A DNA stretch of 38,563 nt from an uncultured Clostridia bacterium (GCA_947625185.1 CANQNJ010000013.1:1-38563); one strand, 5' to 3'. Positions 24,524-31,840 are shown, counted from the stretch's first letter. Notes: generated from the letters alone by a model not told the origin. Numbers and translations: made by a program.

Positions 24524-25132
24524 ATGAAGAAATTTTTTGGCGAATTCAAAAAGTTTATCACTCGCGGCAACGTCGTGGATATGGCTGTCGGCGTTATCAT
24601 CGGCGGTGCCTTCACTGCGATAGTAACCGCGCTAACCAATCAGATCCTGATGCCCATCATCAACTTTGTGTTGTTCCGCATTACCGGCGGCAAGGGATTT
24701 GAAAACATTTACACCTTCTTGCAAACAACCTATCAGGTGGGTGAGGACGGCAAGATTCTTGTAGATGCCAACGGTCAAAAAATCATCGACCTCACCAAGT
24801 CCATTTACATTGATTGGGGTGCATTTATCACCGCAATAATCAACTTCCTGCTTATCGCGATAGTGTTGTTCTGCATTGTCAAACTTATCAACAACGTTCA
24901 CGACAACGCCGAGAAGCAAAAGGGCAAGTTTGCTCCCCTCACCAAAGAGGACGTCAAAGCGTTCCGCAGAGAGGGCAAAACCTCCGATGAGATCCTCAAA
25001 ATAGCCGCCGACAAAAAGGCTGCCGACGAGGAAGCGGCTCGCAAAGCAGCGGAAGAGGCGGCAGCCAACGCCCCTAAGACGGAGCAGGAACTGCTCGGCG
25101 AGATAGTGGAACTTCTCAAAGAAAAGAAATAG
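24524..25132 (+). CDS. mscL: Large-conductance mechanosensitive channel MscL
   Basis: 202 residues; homopentameric inner-membrane channel that opens on osmotic downshock. N-terminal [30 protein letters not shown] is the classic amphipathic helix plus TM1 with the constriction segment, with [10 protein letters not shown] after it; TM2 is around 95-115 ([23 protein letters not shown]). The family is usually 130-150 residues. The excess lies in the external loop and in a long charged, Ala-rich C-terminal helix (about 140-202) ending [16 protein letters not shown], which matches the usual C-terminal bundle after an inserted Lys/Ala/Glu-rich stretch. AAAGGAG stands 6 nt before ATG. Confidence 0.95.
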   Translation: MKKFFGEFKKFITRGNVVDMAVGVIIGGAFTAIVTALTNQILMPIINFVLFRITGGKGFENIYTFLQTTYQVGEDGKILVDANGQKIIDLTKSIYIDWGAFITAIINFLLIAIVLFCIVKLINNVHDNAEKQKGKFAPLTKEDVKAFRREGKTSDEILKIAADKKAADEEAARKAAEEAAANAPKTEQELLGEIVELLKEKK

Positions 25133-25156
25133 CGTCACCATACTGCGATAAATCAA

Positions 25157-25192
25157 GACGGATATCCCAACGGATAGTCCGTCTTTTTTTTG
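25157..25192 (+). terminator. Terminator of mscL
   Basis: GACGGATATCC/GGATAGTCCGTC stem followed by eight T residues. Confidence 0.92.
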
Positions 25193-25271
25193 TAAAATAT
25201 TATAAGTTTATTTCAAATATTTTACAAATCAGGTCGTTTGTATTATTATATTTGCAAGGCAATGCAAGTGT

Positions 25272-25769
25272 ATGAAGTCAGCTCAATTCAATCGGCTTGT
25301 AAAGGATATCGGCAACATCGACAGCTTCAACAAGCTGTACAGTGAGTACTACCCCTTTATAGTCAAGTACACCGATTATATCTACAAGGGTAAAAATATC
25401 GGCAAGGATGTCGCGCAGGAAATCTTTGCTTATTTGCTTACCCACCGGGATATGCCGTACGTCGACAATCCCAACGGGTGGGTTCGTACGCTTTGCAAAA
25501 ATATCGGCGCCAAGCGTCTTAACAAGGAGCTGCCGTTGCCCGAGTACTTCGACAATACGGTGGCAGGCGAAGCTCAACCCGCCGACGGCATTGATGATAT
25601 TGTGTACGTTCTTGCTCATGATGAACGAGAAATAATTCTGTTGAAATATCGCTACAGATTCACCCTCAAGGAGATAGCCGAGATGAAAAATCTTTCCTAC
25701 GTCGCGTTGCTTAAGCAGCACAACAGAATTTTAAAAAAATTAAAAAAATTTTTGTCCAAAAAATCTTAA
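25272..25769 (+). CDS. ECF-type RNA polymerase sigma factor
   Basis: 165 residues, normal for the ECF group. Region 2 is about 10-75 (FNKLYSEYYPFIVKYTDYIY, then DVAQEIFAYLLTHR and NPNGWVRTLCKNIGAKRL). Region 4 is about 108-162 (DEREIILLKYRYRFTLKEIAEMKNLSYVALLKQHNRILKKLKKF), with a recognisable HTH. It would direct RNA polymerase to a specific promoter set. Two candidate target sites lie downstream, one overlapping the end of this gene. Weak Shine-Dalgarno (AAGGCAATG) before ATG 25272. No classical anti-sigma gene is adjacent, but a one-TM protein two genes on has the right topology. Region 4 has diverged enough that the group is uncertain. Confidence 0.85.
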   Translation: MKSAQFNRLVKDIGNIDSFNKLYSEYYPFIVKYTDYIYKGKNIGKDVAQEIFAYLLTHRDMPYVDNPNGWVRTLCKNIGAKRLNKELPLPEYFDNTVAGEAQPADGIDDIVYVLAHDEREIILLKYRYRFTLKEIAEMKNLSYVALLKQHNRILKKLKKFLSKKS

Positions 25770-25784
25770 AATCAGACACTTATT
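25749..25784 (+). promoter_or_regulatory. Candidate ECF-sigma promoter before the cysteine peptidase gene
   Basis: TTTTTGTCC, then 17 bp, then GACACTTATT (25775-25784). The same two boxes with identical spacing stand at 27377-27412 before the subtilase gene. The 5' box overlaps the end of the sigma gene. Confidence 0.65.
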
Positions 25785-25813
25785 ATCAGATGATTTTTAG
25801 AAGGACGAAAAAA

Positions 25814-26629
25814 GTGAAAAAAACAATTGCGATAGTCTTGTTGCTTGTGACGTTTGTACTATTGGGGCTCGTCGGCGCCAACGCCCAAACCGATGAAACA
25901 AAAGAAGCTGCTCAATATTATTCAGTCTATATTAGTGACTTTGAGACAAAACAAGAAACAATTCAATACAGAAGTAAACAAAAATCAAATCATATGCTTG
26001 CCAGTATTCATCCTACCTATTCATTTGAAGGAGAAATATCTTGTGTGCCTATTGCGGGAACCTGTATCTTAGGTTATTACGATAGATTCTATGACAATTT
26101 GATCCCCAATTTTATTGCGGGAAGGCTACTCGGCGAAAGTTATATATACAAGGCGCAGGATTCCAATGTAAAAAACGCCGCTATACAATTGGCTTATGCA
26201 ATGGGTGCGGATGCTTTGGATGATGGTGTGGCTGTTGACGGCTTCAAAAGCGGTATGAAATCCTATTGCCAAAACAAAAATCTGAGCGTAAGCTTGGAGC
26301 AAGGTATGTCGTGGGGTCAATTTGATTTCGACAAAGCCAAGATATATTTGGAACAAAACAAACCATTGATAATCTTTACAAGCAGGTTTAATCTGGTATT
26401 TACCACCGAGACCGATAATGAGGATATTTTGAATATACGCGTATCCGCGGAAAATCATGCAATGGCTGTATTCGGTTACAGTGAGATCACCTACACTATG
26501 AATAACGGGACTGTCCAAACATGTAGATATTTGCGTGTTGCAACAGGGCTTACGGATAATCGTTACGGTTATGTAGATGTCGATAGCAATATAACAATAG
26601 ATGACGCATATGCCGTCGTTATAGATTGA
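25814..26629 (+). CDS. Exported C39-like (papain-fold) cysteine peptidase
   Basis: 271 residues with a signal peptide (1-25, cleavage after GANA). SCVPIAGTCILGYYDRFYDN places Cys77 in the usual active-site helix, and ENHAMAVFGYSE supplies His215; an Asp/Asn further on (IDDAYAVV) could complete the triad. This pattern (C-x-P-T/I-A-G...GYYDR) fits the C39-like_2 group of exported papain-fold proteins. GTG 25814 is preferred to the in-frame ATG 25790: AGAAGGA lies 8 nt before it and the signal peptide then has a normal N-terminus. The ATG has no ribosome site and falls at the expected transcription start. Substrate unknown; neighbours suggest the local exported protein. Confidence 0.75.
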   Translation: MKKTIAIVLLLVTFVLLGLVGANAQTDETKEAAQYYSVYISDFETKQETIQYRSKQKSNHMLASIHPTYSFEGEISCVPIAGTCILGYYDRFYDNLIPNFIAGRLLGESYIYKAQDSNVKNAAIQLAYAMGADALDDGVAVDGFKSGMKSYCQNKNLSVSLEQGMSWGQFDFDKAKIYLEQNKPLIIFTSRFNLVFTTETDNEDILNIRVSAENHAMAVFGYSEITYTMNNGTVQTCRYLRVATGLTDNRYGYVDVDSNITIDDAYAVVID

Positions 26630-26637
26630 GAATTGAT

Positions 26638-27315
26638 ATGAACGTAAAGAAAGAATTGAAAAAAATCGAAAAGCAACAAGATGATCGTATTTTGGAACAG
26701 GGACAAGAGCTACACGACGAGCTTGTGCGGCAATACGGAATCAAACAACAACGTAAGGTAACGTTTACAAGGCGCAATCGGCTCATCGGCGCCGTTGCTT
26801 GCTGCGTGGCGGTAGTATTGATTGCGGTGAGTCTGTTCGTTATATTTTATCCTTCGCAAGATACGAAATATTTTGCTAAGGATGAATTAATCGAAGCGAT
26901 TTCGCTCGAAAGCTTTTATGAAAAAGTTTCCGATTTTCCACAGATTAATACCGAAATGTTTCGTGTGATAAGCATAGACAGAAAATATGACGCTCCAACG
27001 CAGGACACGTTGTTCTATGTAATCCATTTTGTTTCGCAAGACGAGCTGTGCGATGGTGAAATATTTGTTGTAACGAACAGTAATTATCAATTTAACTATA
27101 ACTATGCTCTGCTTCCGCTAAAGGATGATTTCAACGGACATGAGATCGATTATTACGAACAAAAAGAGGTATGCGAGGACAGCACGTCTTACGAATATTA
27201 CGGTACGGTTGATACCGATAATTTTCAAATCGTTTTTTCGGTAATCGGACTCACAACAGGCGAGTTACCTTCTCCGTCTGAGCTTTTACAATCATTATTT
27301 GTGTCAGCTTGGTAG
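26638..27315 (+). CDS. Single-pass membrane protein, possible anti-sigma factor
   Basis: 225 residues: a charged N-terminal cytoplasmic part (1-45, KKELKKIEKQQDDRILEQ), one TM helix (about 50-72, LIGAVACCVAVVLIAVSLFVIFY) and an extracytoplasmic domain of about 150 residues with no motif I recognise. This topology is that of anti-sigma factors that release the sigma factor after proteolysis, and the sigma gene and two exported proteases are neighbours. No zinc-binding (ZAS) motif is visible in the cytoplasmic part, so the role is an inference from topology and place. ATG 26638 is used; an in-frame TTG 12 nt earlier overlaps the stop of the peptidase gene. Coupled to the peptidase gene. Confidence 0.65.
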   Translation: MNVKKELKKIEKQQDDRILEQGQELHDELVRQYGIKQQRKVTFTRRNRLIGAVACCVAVVLIAVSLFVIFYPSQDTKYFAKDELIEAISLESFYEKVSDFPQINTEMFRVISIDRKYDAPTQDTLFYVIHFVSQDELCDGEIFVVTNSNYQFNYNYALLPLKDDFNGHEIDYYEQKEVCEDSTSYEYYGTVDTDNFQIVFSVIGLTTGELPSPSELLQSLFVSAW

Positions 27316-27376
27316 ACGACGCGGATAGAATCTCACTCAAAAGCTTCTCCTCGGAGAAGTTTTTATTTTTTTAAAA

Positions 27377-27412
27377 TTTTTGTCCAAATTTCTCTAAAAA
27401 AAGACACTTATT
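27377..27412 (+). promoter_or_regulatory. Candidate ECF-sigma promoter before the subtilase gene
   Basis: TTTTTGTCC, 17 bp, GACACTTATT; matches the site at 25749-25784 at every position of both boxes. Transcription should start near 27,420, leaving a leader of about 110 nt. Confidence 0.65.
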
Positions 27413-27466
27413 TATAGAAGCAAAAATTCCCGACCGAATTTTTACTGTAAGTTTATATTTGCAACA

Positions 27467-27489
27467 AGGAGGACGGACCGATGGGCTAA
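27467..27489 (+). promoter_or_regulatory. Leader motif with a two-codon ORF (ATG-GGC-TAA)
   Basis: AGGAGGACGGACCGATG at 27467-27483, identical to 7451-7467; here the ORF is Met-Gly-stop. It lies 41 nt before the subtilase start, which has its own GAGG site. Confidence 0.6.
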
Positions 27490-27529
27490 CTAACGGATAA
27501 ACGTAAACCTAAATCATTGAGGAAAACAT

Positions 27530-28408
27530 ATGAAAAAAAGTATCAAAGCAATTATTTGCTTGCTTGCAGTTTTATTCCTTGTGAGCGCGTGCGCTCCAAG
27601 GGTAGACTACGATTGGCAGCTGGAGTACATAAACGCGCCCTCTGCTTGGGCGACTACCAAGGGCGACGGAATCACCGTTGCCATTGTAGATTCCGGCATC
27701 GACTACAATTGGTTGGGCGAATCGTTTGACAAAGAACGTGTTGTGACGCAATACAATTCCTATGCTTGCAACGATGACGTTTCCGACTTTACACATCACG
27801 GTACGAGCATGCTGTATCTGATAGGCGCGTCGGGAGAAAACGGCTTTTACGGAGTAGCGCCCGAGTGTAGCTTTATCATTGTCAAGGCTCTTAACGATCT
27901 GGGCATGACCAATGCGGGAGCGTTGGCGCGGGCAATAGACTTTGCCGTGGACAACGGCGCGGACGTCATCAATATTTCTCTGGGAAGCGACAACGACAGC
28001 GATTTGGTCACGCAAGCCATCGACAGAGCTATCGACAATAATGTTGTGTTGGTTGGCGCAGTGGGGGATCAGCAAATGGATCACGCACTGTTTCCCGCGC
28101 GGTCCGACAACGTTCTGTCGGTAGGCGCCATAGACAATTTGGGAGAATACTACGCACAAGGAAATAATATCGACTCAGCGGATGTGTTGCTCCCGGGAGT
28201 AGATATACGGCTACCGTCCTTCAACCTTTTGAACGAGTTGGTTGTTGTCAACAAGAGCGGCTCGAGTATTGCTGCGGCTGTTATGAGCGGTGTGGTAGCG
28301 TTGTACCTGAGTACATTGCAAGCTTACACCGCTATAAAAATCTACAACTACTTTAAACAATTCAAAACAGACTTAGATCTCAATAAAATTATTAACGGAG
28401 GACAATAA
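27530..28408 (+). CDS. Subtilase (S8) lipoprotein with an altered oxyanion site
   Basis: 292 residues, small for the family. Lipoprotein signal LVSAC (Cys21). Catalytic segments: Asp54 in AIVDSGID, His90 in THHGTSM, Ser246 in KSGSSIAAAVMSG (Gly-Ser-Ser-x-Ala instead of the common Gly-Thr-Ser-Met-Ala). The oxyanion-hole Asn is replaced by Asp180 in VLVGAVGDQQ, a change known from a few subtilase-like proteins such as PC2. No propeptide of the usual size precedes the catalytic domain, so it may fold without one. Anchored outside the membrane, it could cleave the next gene's product or the anti-sigma-like protein. ATG 27530 with GAGG 9 nt before it. Confidence 0.88.
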   Translation: MKKSIKAIICLLAVLFLVSACAPRVDYDWQLEYINAPSAWATTKGDGITVAIVDSGIDYNWLGESFDKERVVTQYNSYACNDDVSDFTHHGTSMLYLIGASGENGFYGVAPECSFIIVKALNDLGMTNAGALARAIDFAVDNGADVINISLGSDNDSDLVTQAIDRAIDNNVVLVGAVGDQQMDHALFPARSDNVLSVGAIDNLGEYYAQGNNIDSADVLLPGVDIRLPSFNLLNELVVVNKSGSSIAAAVMSGVVALYLSTLQAYTAIKIYNYFKQFKTDLDLNKIINGGQ

Positions 28409-28410
28409 CA

Positions 28411-29295
28411 ATGTTAAAGTCAATCAAGAAGAGCAGTATTTGCGCCATTGCAATATTGCTGTGCGCAGTAATGGCTTGTACACTTTGCTTGGTAAGCATT
28501 TCACCAGCAACCGCCAAGGCGGAGACCGTTGACGAACAGGAGCTTCTTGAGTCCTATCTGACCAATTCGGACGTAAGCGAGGAGCAAATCGCGGAGACGG
28601 ATCGTCTTGTGGAGGAAAGGTTCTACGACAAGCTATACAGGGACGAATACGGTCATCTGTATCTGGATACGTCCGATGTGGACGAGACCGATGACTTTGA
28701 TGTGGCAACGGCACAAATGATAGAGCAAAATCTCGCCGCAATGAATGCCATGGTGGATGAGGGCGTTGCTTATATAGACGATTCTTACGAGCTTGTGGTT
28801 ATCGGCGATGACGACTTTTTGCAACAATGGTCCGCCTGGGGCTTCAAGCTAAGCTGGAACAAGGTTACAGTCAATATGGACAAGGACTATGCAATACTGT
28901 TTTCGTCCATTTGCTTGGTTGTAAATGTCGTAACTATCAGCTACAATATTAAAAATTTGGCAAAAAATATCTCTGACAAAAACGGTATGAAGGATGTATT
29001 ATACGCAGCGTTGAATGTTTTGCCCAGTGATATATCTCGCTATATAGTGGCATTTTTTACAAATGACGCCATTGCAACATTGCTGGAAACACTTTGCGCA
29101 GCAGTACAATTACTCATTTCATCCAATCCTATAGTTACAGTGTTGAGCATTGTACTGTCGTATATTGTTCCCGGGTTGGTGGACAGCGTGGTAGTACTTT
29201 ATAACGCATGCAGATACAACAAGGGAATGTATGTCAAGTTCTGCTGGTTGCCTTGGTTCGGCGATCATTGGGGACTCACTATCAAATCGCTTTAA
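28411..29295 (+). CDS. Exported protein with acidic N-terminal and hydrophobic C-terminal half
   Basis: 294 residues of no family I can name. Signal peptide (about 1-38, ending PATAKA). Acidic region 39-145 (many Asp/Glu). A WGFKLSWNKVTVNMDKDYA segment (about 150-165). Then three hydrophobic stretches (about 165-180, 210-235, 245-270) and an aromatic end FCWLPWFGDHWGLTIKSL. The build, an acidic leader part and a C-terminal half rich in membrane-seeking segments, resembles a processed precursor such as a membrane-active toxin or bacteriocin, and the protease before it could remove the acidic part. That is inference. GGAGG lies at the end of the previous gene, two bases apart, so the genes are coupled. 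Confidence 0.65.
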   Translation: MLKSIKKSSICAIAILLCAVMACTLCLVSISPATAKAETVDEQELLESYLTNSDVSEEQIAETDRLVEERFYDKLYRDEYGHLYLDTSDVDETDDFDVATAQMIEQNLAAMNAMVDEGVAYIDDSYELVVIGDDDFLQQWSAWGFKLSWNKVTVNMDKDYAILFSSICLVVNVVTISYNIKNLAKNISDKNGMKDVLYAALNVLPSDISRYIVAFFTNDAIATLLETLCAAVQLLISSNPIVTVLSIVLSYIVPGLVDSVVVLYNACRYNKGMYVKFCWLPWFGDHWGLTIKSL

Positions 29296-29309
29296 GGGAG
29301 TAAGTAAAG

Positions 29310-29903
29310 TTGGAAAAAGATATCTGTGTAAATATTCCGCCAAAAAAATTTAGGATTTTTCTCATAGCACTATTGTTCCTGATTGTTGCGGCAGTATTCA
29401 TTGCGTTGCCGATACTCGTCATGATATTGCCAATCGAGGGAGCAACAGAAGCGCAAAGACTGGAAGGGCGAGCCTATTGCACTATACTGATGCTGTTTGT
29501 AGCTGTTCCGTGTCTGGTGGTAAGCGCCGACTTGTTCATGAGGTTATCGAAAAAATACATCCTGCAAACGGATGAAGAAGGTCTGTCCATCTATACGGGA
29601 TTCTTTTCTTTAGGTAGGCTGCCTTGGAGCTGCATAAGCGAAGTGCAATATCGTAAGGGTTACTTTTTCGGTCTCTACTGTCGAACGCTTATCCTTGTGC
29701 TGAACGATGAAAAAGTATTTTTAAATATATTTTACAAGCTTCACGTTAAAACATCACGCAAGGACTGCCCTCGTCGCATATATGTACCGTTGAGCTTCTG
29801 TCGCGGCAACAGGCAGCAAATTGCCGATTCCATCATTGCCGCTTGGCAGCAAGTCAAGGCACAATCGAATAACAGCAGCGATACGGAGACTACCGCAGCC
29901 TGA
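29310..29903 (+). CDS. Two-TM membrane protein with PH-like domain
   Basis: 197 residues. TMs at about 12-35 (FLIALLFLIVAAVFIALPILV) and 48-72. Then YILQTDEEGLSIYTGFFSLGRLPWSCISEVQYRKG, a pattern typical of bacterial PH-like (DUF304/YcxB-like) membrane proteins: a short beta strand pair, then a positively charged PxxxI turn. TTG 29310 is the start, with GGGAG about 9 nt before; no later Met would keep both TMs. It follows the precursor-like gene by 14 nt. As last gene of the operon and a membrane protein, it is the best guess for immunity or accessory export. Not proven. Confidence 0.65.
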   Translation: MEKDICVNIPPKKFRIFLIALLFLIVAAVFIALPILVMILPIEGATEAQRLEGRAYCTILMLFVAVPCLVVSADLFMRLSKKYILQTDEEGLSIYTGFFSLGRLPWSCISEVQYRKGYFFGLYCRTLILVLNDEKVFLNIFYKLHVKTSRKDCPRRIYVPLSFCRGNRQQIADSIIAAWQQVKAQSNNSSDTETTAA

Positions 29904-30380
29904 ATTTAACACAAGGTCGTCCGCGATATCTTCACGGACGACTTTGTTGTTGAATTAATAGCCTCTTGTCATAGTTGTATGCTGCTTGCAGACAATAATG
30001 GGCTTAATTTGAGCTTGTTTTATAGGATACAATCCGGAGTTGTAGGTTATCGCTCCAAGGTCAGCCTGTTTCTGCTCTTTACCCTTTGCAAGGGAAGTGC
30101 GGAAGTAAACGCAAGATCCATCATTGCCGCCAGGCTTACAAATACACGCTCAGCCGAGCGAAGCGAACGCCACAACGTATTTCGTGTAGCTACAACGGAG
30201 GGTTTTACCCTCCTTTGTAAAGCCACCGGCTATGTCGGTGGATATTTACTCAACGCAATCCGCCGCCCCATCGTCGCGCAAGGGCATTGATTGTGATTTG
30301 GTTGTTCTGTTTTGATGATTTTGATTTCAACGCCCGCAAAAGATCGGAGCGCACTTCGATGTCTGCGGTAATTTTGCGGA
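29904..30380. other. Gene-free stretch with small hairpins
   Basis: No credible ORF. Contains a weak hairpin after the PH-like gene (GTCGTCCG/CGGACGAC, 29,915-29,940, no T-run), and a pair GGAGGG/CCCTCC then CCACCG/CGGTGG near 30,205-30,242. The latter follows CCGAGCGAAGCGAACGCC, which resembles repeats near the tRNA locus. Confidence 0.5.
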
Positions 30381-30399
30381 ACGTCTCGATAAATTTTTG

Positions 30400-30420
30400 A
30401 CCCCTTTCGGGGGCTTTTTT
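30400..30420 (+). terminator. Rho-independent terminator
   Basis: CCCC-TTTCG-GGGG hairpin followed by CTTTTTT. About 500 nt after the PH-like gene and just upstream of the small-RNA promoter. Confidence 0.75.
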
Positions 30421-30442
30421 GCAAACGGCAAGCGCAAAACGT

Positions 30443-30471
30443 TTGCGAAATTGCAAAATCTCGTGTATAAT
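30443..30471 (+). promoter_or_regulatory. Promoter of candidate small RNA
   Basis: TTGCGA (30443-30448), 17-bp spacer, TATAAT (30466-30471). Confidence 0.75.
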
Positions 30472-30477
30472 TGAGTT

Positions 30478-30583
30478 GCAAATTAAATATTACGGAAAAC
30501 GACACACGTCTTGCCTTGCGCATGTAAATCTGATTACGGTACGGACCGTATCGGATTTGTGCAAAAGGCGACGCGTGTTTTTT
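30478..30583 (+). ncRNA. Candidate structured small RNA, about 106 nt
   Basis: Bounded by a good promoter and a T-run. The RNA folds into one long branched rod: ACACG (30504) with CGTGT (30574-30578), GCCTT (30513) with AAGGC (30565-30569), then AAATC...TTACGGT with ACCGTA...GATTT around ACGG (30526-30558), ending TTTTTT at 30578-30583. No ORF. It does not show the AGCAG/GGAA features of SRP RNA nor the size of 6S RNA. Identity unknown. Confidence 0.55.
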
Positions 30584-30662
30584 GCTCTATGGCAAATGTT
30601 GGGGTTAAGGTAAATTATAAAGAAAAAAAAGTCTGCTGTGCCCCAACATTATGCCATTAGAG
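30583..30662. repeat. Long inverted repeat
   Basis: CTCTATGGCAAATGTTGGGG (30585-30604) is matched by CCCCAACATTATGCCATTAGAG near 30,641-30,662; a 20-bp near-perfect stem with a 37-nt loop. The arm also occurs, reversed, near 10,033-10,050. It abuts the R2 repeat. Confidence 0.6.
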
Positions 30663-30665
30663 CCG

Positions 30666-30742
30666 CCGCCCAAACGCAAGTCTGTACGGTTGACTGCGCA
30701 ACCGACCCCCCCCCGACGGGGCGCAAGCGCAGACTTGGGCGG
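30666..30742 (+). repeat. Structured head of dispersed repeat, copy R2
   Basis: Stem CCGCCCA/TGGGCGG plus AGTCTG/CAGACT. Compared with R1 (CCGACCA/TGGTCGG, CGTCTG/CAGACG) both stems changed on both sides and stay paired. The inner GTACGGTTGACTGCGCAACC hairpin is conserved. Confidence 0.7.
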
Positions 30743-31165
30743 ACTTCGTCACAACTCTCGCTTGACGTTACCGCTTGTGCAAGCACAAGCGGTGCCAACG
30801 TCGCTTGGTTGTTCCTCTCCCGCACAAGTTTCGTTTCTCAACTTGTGCGGGTACCCTTGTAGCCGAGGACGCCTCGGCTTGTATTGTTTGTACTTTCGGC
30901 GGGGAGTCGCATGCCCCGCCATCCCCCGCAAGGGTTGCAATCTCGGTACACGCCCGAGATTGCAGGCGGAATTTTCGCTTTGTTCGCTACTATGCGCGAT
31001 ATGCGCATTTCCGATAGTTGTACTCGGGCGCGCATAAATCACAGCGCGCCCCACGTGGTTGCTACCGACACCACACTGTGGTGATTGTGTTAACGCACCA
31101 CGCGCTCAAATTCCGCTTTAATATAGAAGTCGGCTTTTGTAATTTGTTCACTTCTACAATAAAAC
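30743..31165 (+). repeat. Tail of dispersed repeat R2
   Basis: No gene. Hairpins CCGCTTGTG/CACAAGCGG, CCCGCACAAG/CTTGTGCGGG, CCGAGG/CCTCGG, GGCGGGG/CCCCGCC and GCAATCTC/GAGATTGC, then CGGAATTTTCGCTTTGTTCG. A 90-bp insert near 31,015-31,105 (absent from R1) carries the CACCAC/GTGGTG palindrome. It ends in the AT-rich tail. Confidence 0.65.
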
Positions 31166-31198
31166 AATTACTAACAAAACTTTTTTTACGGAGGAGTT

Positions 31199-31840
31199 AT
31201 GCCTAAAAATTTGTTTCAACGTATGATTTTTGCTCTTATCACGGTGGTGATCACGGTACACGAATATGTATTTTACAGTCTGTATGTCATCAACGGCGCC
31301 ACCTTTATGCAGCTTACGGGCGAACCGAGCGTAATCGCCGCCATCAACGCAATGGGCGGAGTGTCCGTTTTCGGCAAACCGGTGCCTATTTGGGCGGTGA
31401 TACTTATCGAGTTTGCTCTTGCTTACACTCTCGAATGCGTATTGGGCAGTCCTTGCAGTTTCCGATTGGTATGCCGTGTTTTCAAGCCGGACAGCGTACA
31501 CCCCGTCATATTCGAGTCGGCAATAATTATTGCGACGGTGGGACTGATGTGTCCGTCGATGAGTTTGCTTGCGGCGATCATGTACTATCCGTACGGCGTT
31601 TCGGCGTTCAGCTTTGCCACGTTGCTCGCCAATTGGTTAAAACTCATTTGTTACAACCTTCCGTTTGCCTTTTTCTCTCAACTTTTGTTTATTCAGCCCT
31701 TTGTGCGCACCGTGTTCAAGGCGATATTCGTGCGCAGACGGACAGCGCTTGCGGCGCAACCCGACAGCACAGAGTCTCCCTCGCAGGAGGCGGCGTCGTC
31801 GATAGCACAGGAGTCCGACGCGTCCGAAGCGGATCGATAA
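31199..31840 (+). CDS. DUF2798-like membrane protein
   Basis: 213 residues, four hydrophobic segments (about 8-30, 60-80, 100-125, 140-165) and a Ser/Ala/Glu-rich cytoplasmic tail (185-213). The opening MPKNLFQRMIFALITVVITVHEY matches the DUF2798 pattern, a family of small membrane proteins of unknown role; here two such units seem fused, giving a longer protein. GGAGG lies right before ATG 31199. It stands alone between two dispersed repeats (R2, and R3 in opposite direction). Confidence 0.75.
   Translation: MPKNLFQRMIFALITVVITVHEYVFYSLYVINGATFMQLTGEPSVIAAINAMGGVSVFGKPVPIWAVILIEFALAYTLECVLGSPCSFRLVCRVFKPDSVHPVIFESAIIIATVGLMCPSMSLLAAIMYYPYGVSAFSFATLLANWLKLICYNLPFAFFSQLLFIQPFVRTVFKAIFVRRRTALAAQPDSTESPSQEAASSIAQESDASEADR

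Noticed and set aside
29979-30290. 103-codon frame after the PH-like gene
   Set aside because: No ribosome site, crosses hairpin repeats, no family resemblance.
30478-30583. Small SRP (4.5S) or 6S RNA
   Set aside because: No GGAA tetraloop with the paired AGCAG internal loop, and too short with the wrong bubble for 6S.
30651-31037. 128-codon frame in repeat R2
   Set aside because: It reads through covarying stems and a variable insert; the equivalent frame in R1 does not encode the same protein.
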